NCBI GenBank assembly: GCA_004297165.1
Contig: SCUJ01000006.1
Span: 682,001 to 746,000 of the forward strand
Direction of reading: 5' to 3'
DNA length: 64,000 nucleotides
Origin: Gammaproteobacteria bacterium
Lineage (GTDB): Bacteria > Pseudomonadota > Gammaproteobacteria > Eutrophobiales > Eutrophobiaceae
Positions 17,972 through 26,582 of the stretch are shown in pieces. The translations under genes and the position numbers were made by a program. The stretch's first letter is position 1; every line of letters starts with the position of its first letter. The notes under the pieces were generated by a model, which saw only the letters and a program-made list of their open reading frames with translations, was not told where the DNA came from and did no database searches.

Positions 17972-19981
17972 ATGCGCCTGAACCCCACACGTCTGCGCCC
18001 CGCCCCAATTTTCCTCATCGGGGCAACGCTGCTTGTATGGGGTTGGCAAAACAATCTACTCCCATATGCGCTGATCATGGCCGTACTACTGGAGGCGCCC
18101 CGCTGGGTACATTGGCGTTGGCATATCAGCGATGTTGAATTCAACCGCCTTTCGGATCTCTCCGGGGTAATCTTCTTCCTCTGCATCCTTTATATTTTTA
18201 ACGAAAAAGGTCCCGGCGGCATCTACGTAATCCTTAGCATCCTGCCCTTCGTGCTCTTTCTGCTGCTACTGGCGCAACGCTATAGCGTCCGTGGCGCCAT
18301 CCGGCTGAGTTCTCTCTTTATCAGTCTGCGCCGGCAGGAACGAAAGGCGGGGGCGCCACGATCCGCGGAACTCGATCTCAGCCTGCCCTACTGCATGATC
18401 GGTCTGCTCTCGGCCAGCGCCGGCAATTTCCGGACAATCTGGTTCTTCGTATCGGTGTGTGGTTTCCTCGGCATCACCTTGTGGTGTCTGCGGCCAGGTA
18501 GATACGGCGTCACCGCCTGGCTCAGTTTGCTGGCGATCGCCATTCTCGCGGCCTTCGCGGCGCAAACCGGCGTGCGCGAATTGCAATCGATCATGGAGCG
18601 CCAATTCCTGGCCTTCTTCGATCAATATATGTGGCGGTATCGCGATCCGGATCGGACGACGACGTCCATAGGCATGCTGGGCCGTCTGAAATTTTCGGAT
18701 CGCATCATGGTGCGCATCGCTACCGATGAACCTCTCCGGGAGACACTGTATCTACGGGAAGCAACTTACAATACTTACGGGTATGGGGTCTGGAGCGCGG
18801 GTATAACTGACCTGTCCACCATCGATCCCGACAAAGAGGGCAACAGTTGGACTTTGAATCCCGGACGATCCATTCATGCCGCCACGGTATCCACCTATCT
18901 AACGCGCGAGGAAGGCGTGGTGCCCCTGCCGCTCGGCGCCAGCAGAGTCTGGGGCGAGGGAGTTATTGGCATCGAACAGAACCGTTATGCCACCGTAAAG
19001 TTGGAATTCAGGAAGGGCTGGATCAGCTATCAGACCGGGTATGACGATACGACGTTCCAGGACACCCCACCCGATCACGATGATCTGTACCTCCCCAGCA
19101 GTAATCGCGAAGATTTCGAGCGCCTGGCGCGGGAACTCGAACTGACTGACAAGCCGCCAGAGACTGCCCTGCGCACCATCAAGGATTACTTCACCCGCAA
19201 TTTCCTCTACTCCATCAGCCCCCGCCAGCGTTATCCGCGGGGCGGTTATCTGCACGATTTCCTGTTCAGTAATCGCCAGGGTCATTGCGAGTATTTTGCC
19301 ACCGCAACCGTACTGCTGTTGCGCGCCGCCGGCATACCCGCCCGATATGCCGTCGGTTTTGCGACCCGCGAATACAGCGAACTGGAGGAACTGTATATCG
19401 CGCGTTCCCGTCATGCCCATGCCTGGACGATGGCCTGGACGGGGGACCGCTGGCAAATCCTAGACACCACCCCCGCCAACTGGGCGCCACTCGAAGACGA
19501 GATGGCGCCGGATTACCAGCCCCTGCTGGATGTATTCGCCTGGCTCCGCTACAAGTACCAGATGTGGCGCGCCGAAGATATCGAAGATGAAACGGAGAAC
19601 GATTTAACAACATTGTTATGGCTGTTAATCCCGCTGGGAATCTTGCTGGGCTGGCGACTCTGGCGCAAGGACCGCGTCAGGCAGGCAAGGGCCGGTGCGC
19701 AGGATTCTGCCAGTGCGACCCATCCCGGCATGGATTCCGAATTCTTTTCAGTGTTCGCGATCTTGACCAGCAAGGGCCGTGAACGCCGACCTGGAGAGAC
19801 AACCTTGCGCTGGATCAAACGGGTTCAACCGGCGGCCACATTGCATGGTCTGGAACAATCGCTGAACTTGCATTACCGCTATCGCTTCGACCCCACCGTC
19901 CCTGATGAACAGTCCCGCAATCTGCTGCGCTCGCTGGTCTCCGAGCTGTTGCCGCAATTGCGCCGGCTCAGCCGCCTGTGA
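17972..19981 (+). CDS. TgpA-like transmembrane transglutaminase-fold protein
   Basis: 669 residues from the ATG at 17972, two bases after the DUF58 stop. About six membrane helices occupy the first 200 residues. A periplasmic region follows with a transglutaminase core: Cys in RQGHCEYFATA, His in RHAHAWTMAW and Asp in WQILDTTPA, the expected triad. A further membrane helix (about 555-575) and a cytosolic tail end the protein. It resembles TgpA of Pseudomonas, which is essential there; its substrate is unknown. The gene end overlaps the convergent CMD/Rieske gene by 14 bases. Confidence 0.9.
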   Translation: MRLNPTRLRPAPIFLIGATLLVWGWQNNLLPYALIMAVLLEAPRWVHWRWHISDVEFNRLSDLSGVIFFLCILYIFNEKGPGGIYVILSILPFVLFLLLLAQRYSVRGAIRLSSLFISLRRQERKAGAPRSAELDLSLPYCMIGLLSASAGNFRTIWFFVSVCGFLGITLWCLRPGRYGVTAWLSLLAIAILAAFAAQTGVRELQSIMERQFLAFFDQYMWRYRDPDRTTTSIGMLGRLKFSDRIMVRIATDEPLRETLYLREATYNTYGYGVWSAGITDLSTIDPDKEGNSWTLNPGRSIHAATVSTYLTREEGVVPLPLGASRVWGEGVIGIEQNRYATVKLEFRKGWISYQTGYDDTTFQDTPPDHDDLYLPSSNREDFERLARELELTDKPPETALRTIKDYFTRNFLYSISPRQRYPRGGYLHDFLFSNRQGHCEYFATATVLLLRAAGIPARYAVGFATREYSELEELYIARSRHAHAWTMAWTGDRWQILDTTPANWAPLEDEMAPDYQPLLDVFAWLRYKYQMWRAEDIEDETENDLTTLLWLLIPLGILLGWRLWRKDRVRQARAGAQDSASATHPGMDSEFFSVFAILTSKGRERRPGETTLRWIKRVQPAATLHGLEQSLNLHYRYRFDPTVPDEQSRNLLRSLVSELLPQLRRLSRL

Positions 19982-20609
19982 TTTGCAAATGTTCCCCGCA
20001 GACCCGGGATTCGAGACGTCTCAGCGACTCGCCGGTATTCGCCACGCCCAGGCCGGTACGCAGATCGAAGACATGGCCGTGGCCGTGACATACCAGGGTC
20101 TCGCCAGTGACGTCCTCGGGTTTGAAATGGATCTGGCGATGGGGGCAAACACCATCCCAGACAAGAGCCTCACCGTCGCGAAGTGTGACGAAGACATGCC
20201 GACCGTTGGCCGCGAAACAATGGATACGGTCCGACTGCAACTCCGCGAATCGCACCAAGTCACGCCACACGGGGAGATCCGTTTTCCCCTGTTGCGACGC
20301 GGCCAATCTGAATTCTGGCAGGTCCATTTCCAACAGTTGGTCCACGGCCCAGACGATCTTCGTCAGGCCCAGGGTCGGAAAAGCCAACAATAGCGCATCC
20401 AGGATCTCGGCGGCGCTCACACCTTCTTGCAGGGCCCGTTTGAGATATTGACGAAAACCCGCTGGCGTCTGGTTATCCACCTTGGTGATGACCGATATTA
20501 TCGCCCTGGTACGGGGATCCAGCCGCTGGCCCGCGAGTTTCAGGAATTTAAAATAGGCCTGCATCGCCTCAGGCCGCGCCTGCATTAGGTAATCCAGCGC
20601 CTCACTCAT
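19968..20609 (-). CDS. Carboxymuconolactone-decarboxylase-like / Rieske 2Fe-2S fusion protein
   Basis: 213 residues from the ATG at 20609. Residues about 1-95 look like the AhpD/CMD fold (LDPRTRAIISVITK...GVSAAEILDALLLAF), but the CxxC peroxidase pair expected near residues 46-55 is missing. Residues about 113-205 form a Rieske domain with C155-x-H157 and C174-x-x-H177, the complete 2Fe-2S ligand set. The combination is uncommon. A redox role is likely from the intact Rieske site; the substrate is unknown. Confidence 0.75.
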   Translation of the reverse strand: MSEALDYLMQARPEAMQAYFKFLKLAGQRLDPRTRAIISVITKVDNQTPAGFRQYLKRALQEGVSAAEILDALLLAFPTLGLTKIVWAVDQLLEMDLPEFRLAASQQGKTDLPVWRDLVRFAELQSDRIHCFAANGRHVFVTLRDGEALVWDGVCPHRQIHFKPEDVTGETLVCHGHGHVFDLRTGLGVANTGESLRRLESRVCGEHLQITGG

Positions 20610-20896
20610 AAACAATCAACCCGCATCGTCAGTCACATGAGCCATTATCTTACTCCATTACGTTGTCTTATCGATCTTCCGGTCACGCAGGCGAAGAAGT
20701 CTTTTACATACGGCGCTGGTCCCTGGCACCCAGTGATTGGCGTATAACTAGCGATTGTCTAGGAGATGGCGGGACTGGTACGATATGAACACGATATCGG
20801 ACGCTGATCCATGATTTTGAATAACCTGTATTTATTGTGAAAAACAATCATAATTCAAACAGATAACATTTAAGCTAGCATACGCGGGGATGACAC
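20610..20896. other. Divergent intergenic region CMD/Rieske / PP2C
   Basis: 287 bases between two divergent genes. A 36-codon frame from 20637 has no ribosome site or homology cue and was not called. No convincing operator or terminator was seen. Confidence 0.5.
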
Positions 20897-22813
20897 ATGG
20901 CACTCCAGTTTGAACTGGCGGGATCACAGATAGACGGGGCCCGTGATTATCAGGAAGATGCCTTTCTGATCACCCATCTGACCGATGCCGAAGGCAACCC
21001 CAGCGCACTGGTGATCGTTGCCGACGGCATGGGCGGCCATGCCGCAGGTAACGTAGCCAGCAACATGGCGGTGCAGGCGTTCAACAAGCAAGTCTCCTCG
21101 AACTATCCTGCCGGAAATCCCGCGGATATCCTGCATGAGTGTGTCCTCAAGGCAAACGCCTCGATAAGGGAAACCATCAAGGAAACGCCCGCACTCGCGG
21201 GCATGGGTTGCACGATGGTCGCCGCAATCCTCGAAGGCAACAGACTCTGGTGGGCGAGCGTCGGGGACTCCCATCTCTATCTGCTCCGTGACAAGGAATT
21301 GATAAAGAAAAACGCCGATCACAGTTACGGCGGTTATCTCGATCAGATGGCGGCGGCCGGAACTCCGATGGAACCGGAGAAAGGCCTGTCGCGAAACATG
21401 TTGATGAGCGCCATTACCGGCGATGAAATCAACATGATCGATGTGCCCGCCGAACCCTTCGAGTTGCTGCCGGGCGATCGGCTGCTGATCTGCAGCGACG
21501 GGCTGGATACCCTGAGCGCCGGGAAAATTATTCAATATTCGGAATGGTCGGAATCGCCCAAGGAATGCGCGGACGCCTTGATGAAGGCCGTGACCGAGGC
21601 CGCCATGCCCAAGCAGGACAACACCACCGCGGTCGTCGTCAATATCAAGGAGAGGGTGGTTGCGCAGGCACAGGCCCCAGCCCCAGCCCCAGCACCGGCG
21701 ACGGCAACCGCCGATTTGGACCGTACCTTCGATCAGGAAATCGGTGCGCAAAAACCAGCGCGCGAGGCCCCGGCCGAAGTCGTGGAACTCCCGCGCAAGG
21801 CTGGCAAATCCGGGCTTTATATAGGGATTGCGGCCGCACTCCTCGTCGCGATTGGCGTGGGGGGCTATCTGTTCATGGGTGGAGAAAAAGAACCATCGTC
21901 CACTGTTGCGACCACAGAAGAACCGGCGCCCACAGCGGAATTGGAGACCTCCGAAGCGGCTGAGGAAACGACTGCGGTGACCAGCGAGCCGGAGGTTGAG
22001 CCCGCAGATGCGCCGGTGGAAGCGGCTGCGCCACCTAAAACCGAGGTAGTCTCGGCGGATATTGATGCCAGTCAGGACAGCAAGGAATTTCAGGATCGGC
22101 TCAAGGATGGCGCCAACGGTCCAATCATGGTTAACATCCCGGGTGGTAGCTTCGAAATGGGCAGCCCGAATTCGTCTCGTAATACCGATGAGCGACCACG
22201 GCACGCGGTAACCGTTCGCCGCTTTGCGATGAGCAAACTGGAAGTAAGTTTCGCGGAATATGAGCGCTTCGCCAAGGCGACCAACCGCAAGGTTCCCGAC
22301 AACCTGTACATGGAAAAAGACACGCATCCGGTCATCTTCGTCACCTGGGACGATGCGTATTATTACGCCCGCTGGCTGTCGGAGCAGACCGGTAAACGCT
22401 ATCGATTGCCGTCCGAGGCGGAATGGGAATATGCGGCGGGGACGGGGAAACGCTCGCCCTTCTGGTGGGGCTTCAATGAAGAAAACGGCTACGGGCATTG
22501 CTTCGGTTGCGGCGCCACGGGCCTGGATCCCCGTAAACCGACCGAGCGCGGCAGCTTCAAACCGAACCCCTTCGGCATCTACGACACCACCGGCAATGTG
22601 GCGGAATGGGTTCAGGATTGCTGGCATGATAATTACAATGAGGCCCCAAGCGATGGACAAGTCTGGGAAGGCGGCGATTGCGCCCTGCGCGTGGCGCGGG
22701 GTGGGGCTTATTCCAGCCCCTTCCAATCCGTGCGGCACACCAAGCGCGACAAGTACAAATCCGATCAGCTATACGATCACATCGGCATCCGGGTGGTCCG
22801 CGACCTGGATTAG
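20897..22813 (+). CDS. PP2C Ser/Thr phosphatase - TM - FGE-like domain protein
   Basis: 638 residues. Residues about 1-252 are a PP2C domain with metal motifs ARDYQED, VADGMGGHAAG, SVGDSHLYLL, CSDGLDTL and KQDNTTAVVV. An Ala-Pro linker and one membrane helix (about 305-325) follow, then an acidic Thr/Pro/Glu-rich linker. The C-terminal domain (about 405-636) is of the formylglycine-generating-enzyme/sulfatase-modifying type (MVNIPGGSFEMGS, LPSEAEWEYAAG, GNVAEWVQDCW). The catalytic cysteine pair of true FGE is absent: the aligned segment reads RGGAYSSPFQSVRHTKR. The phosphatase should face the cytosol and the FGE-like domain the periplasm, so it may be a transmembrane sensor. Confidence 0.88.
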   Translation: MALQFELAGSQIDGARDYQEDAFLITHLTDAEGNPSALVIVADGMGGHAAGNVASNMAVQAFNKQVSSNYPAGNPADILHECVLKANASIRETIKETPALAGMGCTMVAAILEGNRLWWASVGDSHLYLLRDKELIKKNADHSYGGYLDQMAAAGTPMEPEKGLSRNMLMSAITGDEINMIDVPAEPFELLPGDRLLICSDGLDTLSAGKIIQYSEWSESPKECADALMKAVTEAAMPKQDNTTAVVVNIKERVVAQAQAPAPAPAPATATADLDRTFDQEIGAQKPAREAPAEVVELPRKAGKSGLYIGIAAALLVAIGVGGYLFMGGEKEPSSTVATTEEPAPTAELETSEAAEETTAVTSEPEVEPADAPVEAAAPPKTEVVSADIDASQDSKEFQDRLKDGANGPIMVNIPGGSFEMGSPNSSRNTDERPRHAVTVRRFAMSKLEVSFAEYERFAKATNRKVPDNLYMEKDTHPVIFVTWDDAYYYARWLSEQTGKRYRLPSEAEWEYAAGTGKRSPFWWGFNEENGYGHCFGCGATGLDPRKPTERGSFKPNPFGIYDTTGNVAEWVQDCWHDNYNEAPSDGQVWEGGDCALRVARGGAYSSPFQSVRHTKRDKYKSDQLYDHIGIRVVRDLD

Positions 22814-22893
22814 CGACTGAGATAGTCGCGGCCTTGAACCACGGCTCTTGATGGTTGTCTTAACAACGCACCCATTACCTCTAGGTGGTTAAG

Positions 22894-23406
22894 ATGGCTA
22901 TCTCCTTCGCCTCGAAGTTACTGACGATCGCTACATTGTTAGCAGGGATGCACGCCGGCATGGCCGCGGGTCTCACGATCCGCATTGGCAACACCGGAAA
23001 TAATCCGTACGGAAATCGTTACGCCACCCAACGCCATCCCTACACAACGACATTTCGTGCCCCGCTCACGATTCGATACAACTCGGGCAACCAGTTCGGC
23101 AATTATCGTACCTTCGACCAGCCGATAAATGGTCGAAGCATCATTCTATACGATGGCGACAACCGGTGTGATGCCCTCTGCCGGCAGGACCAGACCAACG
23201 AGTATTACCGTAACATCCGCCGCCAAAACGAACGCAATCCGAAAGCAAATTATTCCGGCTACCACAGTTACCGGCAAGGTTATCGGGATGGTTACTTTGA
23301 TGGACGGCGATCGGCACGTGAGCGCGACAACGATTGGGATCGGCGTGACGATAACAATCGCCATGAAGATCGTCGCCGGGATGGCGATCGACGTCCCGGC
23401 AGATAA
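22894..23406 (+). CDS. Secreted hypothetical protein with charged Arg/Asp tail
   Basis: 170 residues from the ATG at 22894, with AGGTGG 5 bases upstream; a GTG three codons earlier is less likely. There is a Sec signal peptide (about 1-25, ending in GMAAG). The middle is rich in Asn, Tyr and Gly (NTGNNPYGNRY). The C-terminal 35 residues alternate Arg and Asp (RRDDNNRHEDRRRDGDRR) and look disordered. A YHSYRQGYRDGYFDGRR segment precedes the tail. No family was recognised. It is downstream of the PP2C-FGE gene on the same strand, with 80 bases between. Confidence 0.7.
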   Translation: MAISFASKLLTIATLLAGMHAGMAAGLTIRIGNTGNNPYGNRYATQRHPYTTTFRAPLTIRYNSGNQFGNYRTFDQPINGRSIILYDGDNRCDALCRQDQTNEYYRNIRRQNERNPKANYSGYHSYRQGYRDGYFDGRRSARERDNDWDRRDDNNRHEDRRRDGDRRPGR

Positions 23407-23419
23407 CTAATCGGAACGA

Positions 23420-24817
23420 TCAAGGCGGTTTGACCGCGGGGTCCGGATACCTGAAGTTCATCGCGCAGAGGACGATTGCCGGTACGCCGAGGAGGGCGAC
23501 ATAGATGAAAAACAATTCATATCCGATGCTGTCCACTATCCTCCCCGAAAAACCGCTGATGATCTTTCCCGGCAGGGTCATGAGAGAACTGAACAGGGCA
23601 AATTGCGTTGCGGTATAGGCCCGATTGGTAAGGCTGGACATGTAGGCGACCAGGGCGGTCGCCGCAAAACCGTTACTGAAATTATCGCCGGTAATCACAA
23701 TCAGCAGCCGGGAATACTCGATGTTCAGGTCGATGAAACCGGGGTTGAACACCCAGATTTCGGCTGGCAGCCCCGCTAGCCACGCGAATAACAGGCTGGT
23801 GCCGGAGACCAGGATCGCGCCCATGAGCAGGATCAGACGCAACCCGTAACGGACGATCAACATGCCACTGACCACGGCGCCGAAAATTGTCACGACTATT
23901 CCATAAATCTTTGTGATATTGGCGATATGAACCTTGCTGAAACCCAGGTCGAGGTAAAGGGGATTGGCCATCATCAACATCGAGATATCACTCAGCTTGT
24001 ATAACGCCACCAGCGACAGGACCAGGGCCGCCTTGCGCAACCCGTTGCGGGAAAAAAAATCCGTGAAGGGCGAGATCACGGCGGTGCTGAACCAATGCAG
24101 GAATCCGGCCCTGTCGCCGGATATGCCCATACTGGCCGCCACCATTCGGTAAGTCTGGTTCTCCTTTATCTCGGTTTCCTTGTCCGTCCGGCGCGCCGGC
24201 TCCCGGATCCACAGCGTTGTGATCAGGCCGACCAGCATGCACGAACTCATCACTGCATACGAGAATGACCAACTGAAATACTGCGCGAGATACAAGGCGA
24301 CCGCCCCGGAAACGATCATCGCCAGACGGTAGCCGATGATGTAAGTCGAGGACATGATGCCCTGAAGATCGACAGGGACGATCTCGATCCGCCAGGCATC
24401 GATGCAGATGTCCTGCGTCGCCGAACTGAAGGCCATGACCAGCGCCAGGGCCGCGAATGCCGGCAGGTTATCCGCTGGACCTGTAGCCGCCATCGCCAGG
24501 AGACCCGCGGCAAGCAGGATTTGGGAAATCAGCATCCAACTGCGGCGCCGGCCCAGCTTCTTGTCGAGCCAGGGCAAGGGGGAGCGATCCACCACCGGCG
24601 CCCAGAGGAATTTGATAGAAAGGGTGATGCCAACCCAGGCAAAATAACCGATGACGGTGCGCGAAACCCCCGCATCCCGCAACCAGGCGGACAACGTTGC
24701 GAAGATCAGCAGATAAGGCAGGCCGGCGGAAAAACCCAGCAACAATATCGCCAGGACCTCCCGGCGCAGATAGTTTTTGAGAACCTGACCGCGCTGGGAT
24801 TGCGTGCCTGTGTTCAT
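23420..24817 (-). CDS. ampG: AmpG-like muropeptide permease (MFS)
   Basis: 465 residues from the ATG at 24817 (MNTGTQSQRG). About 12 to 14 hydrophobic segments are visible. The region REVLAILLLGFSAGLPYLL and the later SSATQDICIDAWRIE are typical of AmpG, which imports anhydromuropeptides from the periplasm for cell-wall recycling. The frame upstream of 24817 to 25045 has no membrane or family features and runs into the divergent CYTH gene region. Confidence 0.88.
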   Translation of the reverse strand: MNTGTQSQRGQVLKNYLRREVLAILLLGFSAGLPYLLIFATLSAWLRDAGVSRTVIGYFAWVGITLSIKFLWAPVVDRSPLPWLDKKLGRRRSWMLISQILLAAGLLAMAATGPADNLPAFAALALVMAFSSATQDICIDAWRIEIVPVDLQGIMSSTYIIGYRLAMIVSGAVALYLAQYFSWSFSYAVMSSCMLVGLITTLWIREPARRTDKETEIKENQTYRMVAASMGISGDRAGFLHWFSTAVISPFTDFFSRNGLRKAALVLSLVALYKLSDISMLMMANPLYLDLGFSKVHIANITKIYGIVVTIFGAVVSGMLIVRYGLRLILLMGAILVSGTSLLFAWLAGLPAEIWVFNPGFIDLNIEYSRLLIVITGDNFSNGFAATALVAYMSSLTNRAYTATQFALFSSLMTLPGKIISGFSGRIVDSIGYELFFIYVALLGVPAIVLCAMNFRYPDPAVKPP

Positions 24818-24973
24818 CGTCGCAGAATTCCTTGTGATCGGCGCGGTAACAGAACCGCCATAAGAGACATTCCGGTATGCGTCGCGGTGTCTTGAAATTG
24901 TAATTGCGGCTAGAATACTACATTCCGCAAATCCCCTACTCACCAAATTACCGAGGCATCTCCAGAGTCTGGC

Positions 24974-25441
24974 ATGGGCAGAGAAATAGAACGAAAATTC
25001 CTGGTCAAGAACGATACCTGGCGCATGGCGGCGGACCGCAAACAACAGGTCATCCAGGGTTACCTGGCAAACAACGAACGCTGCTCAGTGCGTGTGCGCC
25101 TGTCTGGCGATAGCGGTTATCTGAACATCAAGAGCATGAAAATCGGCGTCTCCCGCGCGGAATACGAGTACACGATCCCGGCCGCTGAGGCGCGCGAGAT
25201 CCTCCATACGTTATGCGCCCCGGGGCTCATCGAAAAGACCCGTCACTATGTGGCCCGGGGACCGCATGTCTGGGAGATTGATGTCTTCGAAGGCGTCAAC
25301 CAGGGCCTGGTCGTGGCGGAAATCGAATTGTCTGCAGAGGATGAAATATTCGAGCATCCCGCGTGGTTGGGCGAGGAAGTTACGGACGATTCCAGGTATT
25401 ACAATGTGTGTCTGGCCCAGGCGCCTTACAACACATGGTGA
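24974..25441 (+). CDS. CYTH / triphosphate tunnel metalloenzyme family protein
   Basis: 155 residues. It begins with the signature ExExK (GREIERKFLV), followed by RVRLSGDSGYLNIK, YEYTIP and WEIDVFEG...LVVAEIEL, the ordered acidic and basic strands of the tunnel fold. Small bacterial members are inorganic triphosphatases or related enzymes. It is divergent from ampG and 126 bases upstream of moaA. Confidence 0.9.
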   Translation: MGREIERKFLVKNDTWRMAADRKQQVIQGYLANNERCSVRVRLSGDSGYLNIKSMKIGVSRAEYEYTIPAAEAREILHTLCAPGLIEKTRHYVARGPHVWEIDVFEGVNQGLVVAEIELSAEDEIFEHPAWLGEEVTDDSRYYNVCLAQAPYNTW

Positions 25442-25498
25442 TGTGGCTCGCAGTGTTATCCCTGTGGATTGTGTGTACTTCAGTTACGGGACAGAGGG

Positions 25499-25525
25499 AC
25501 TTTGACCCTGTCACACAGTCAAAGT
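25499..25525. promoter_or_regulatory. Perfect inverted repeat upstream of moaA
   Basis: ACTTTGAC (25499-25506) and GTCAAAGT (25518-25525) are an exact 8-base inverted repeat with an 11-base spacer, 43 bases before the moaA ATG. TGTACTT at 25474-25480 can also pair with AAGTACA at 25522-25528, so two exclusive hairpins are possible in RNA. It could be an operator or leader structure for the Mo-cofactor operon; no known consensus was recognised. Confidence 0.4.
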
Positions 25526-25567
25526 ACAATAATGACCTACTAATTTGCTCGGATATTTGTGCCGTAA

Positions 25568-26581
25568 ATGTCGATGACGATGAACGCCAAGACTGATTGC
25601 CTGACCGACCGTTTCGGACGCACGGTGAATTATCTCCGTATGTCAGTCACCGATCGGTGCGATTTCCGTTGTGTCTACTGCATGGAAGAGGAAATGACCT
25701 TCGTGCCCAGGGCACAACTCCTGACACTGGAAGAACTGGCCTTCATCGGCCGCGCCTTCTCGGAAATGGGCGTGCGAAAGATCCGCATCACCGGCGGTGA
25801 ACCCCTGGTGCGACGCGACATCGACAAGCTGTTGCATGACCTGGGACGCCTGCCCGGTCTCGCGGAATTGGTGTTGACCACCAACGCCTCGCAATTGGAA
25901 TCGATGGCCCCGGTCCTGCGCGATGTCGGCGTCAGCCGCATCAATATCAGTCTCGATTCGCTGGATCCGGACCGTTTCAAACGCATCACCCGCGTGGGCG
26001 ACTTGAACAAGGTCATGCGCGGCATCGAAAGTGCGCGGCAGACGGGATTCAGGCGGATCAAACTCAATACAGTGATCTTGAAAAACCGGAATCACGATGA
26101 AGTTGTCGATCTGGTCCGGTTTGCGATCGACAAGGGCCTGGATATCACATTCATCGAAGAGATGCCGCTCGGATTCAACAACGACCATGACCGCGCCGAG
26201 GTCTATTATTCCAGCGACCGGATCCGCGTCGATTTGGAGCAGGTGTTTACCCTGATCCCCACCACGGAAACGACCGGTGGACCGGCCAGATATTTCAAAC
26301 TCCCGGACGCCGACACCCGGATTGGATTCATCTCCCCTCACAGTCACAACTTCTGCGAAGACTGTAATCGCGTGCGTCTTACCTGCGAGGGACGCTTGCT
26401 GCTCTGTCTGGGCCAGGAACACTCCATGGACCTGCGTCATGTGGTGCGAGCCTGGCCGGGCGATATGGAGAAGCTCAAGCAGGCGATACGCGATGCGATG
26501 CAGATCAAACCCAAGGGTCACGAATTCGATCTTAAGGCCAAACCGCTGATCTTCCGGCATATGAACTCTACCGGGGGTTGA
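25568..26581 (+). CDS. moaA: GTP 3',8-cyclase MoaA
   Basis: 337 residues. The radical-SAM cluster motif is C31/C35/C38. A second 4Fe-4S site is formed by the C-terminal FCEDCNRVRLTCEG...LLC, and the protein ends in Gly-Gly, as functional MoaA does. It converts GTP to the cyclic precursor on the way to cyclic pyranopterin monophosphate, together with MoaC. It is first gene of a tight five-gene operon (moaA-fdhD-mobA-mobB-moeA). Three in-frame ATGs lie within the first five codons. Confidence 0.95.
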   Translation: MSMTMNAKTDCLTDRFGRTVNYLRMSVTDRCDFRCVYCMEEEMTFVPRAQLLTLEELAFIGRAFSEMGVRKIRITGGEPLVRRDIDKLLHDLGRLPGLAELVLTTNASQLESMAPVLRDVGVSRINISLDSLDPDRFKRITRVGDLNKVMRGIESARQTGFRRIKLNTVILKNRNHDEVVDLVRFAIDKGLDITFIEEMPLGFNNDHDRAEVYYSSDRIRVDLEQVFTLIPTTETTGGPARYFKLPDADTRIGFISPHSHNFCEDCNRVRLTCEGRLLLCLGQEHSMDLRHVVRAWPGDMEKLKQAIRDAMQIKPKGHEFDLKAKPLIFRHMNSTGG

Positions 26582-26582
26582 G

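Noticed and set aside
20637-20747. 36-codon open frame between the CMD/Rieske and PP2C genes
   Set aside because: No ribosome site, no signal or motif, and composition like the non-coding flank.
22817-22833. GCGACT-GAGAT-AGTCGC hairpin after the PP2C-FGE gene as a terminator
   Set aside because: No T run follows; it may be an mRNA 3' structure but cannot be called a terminator.
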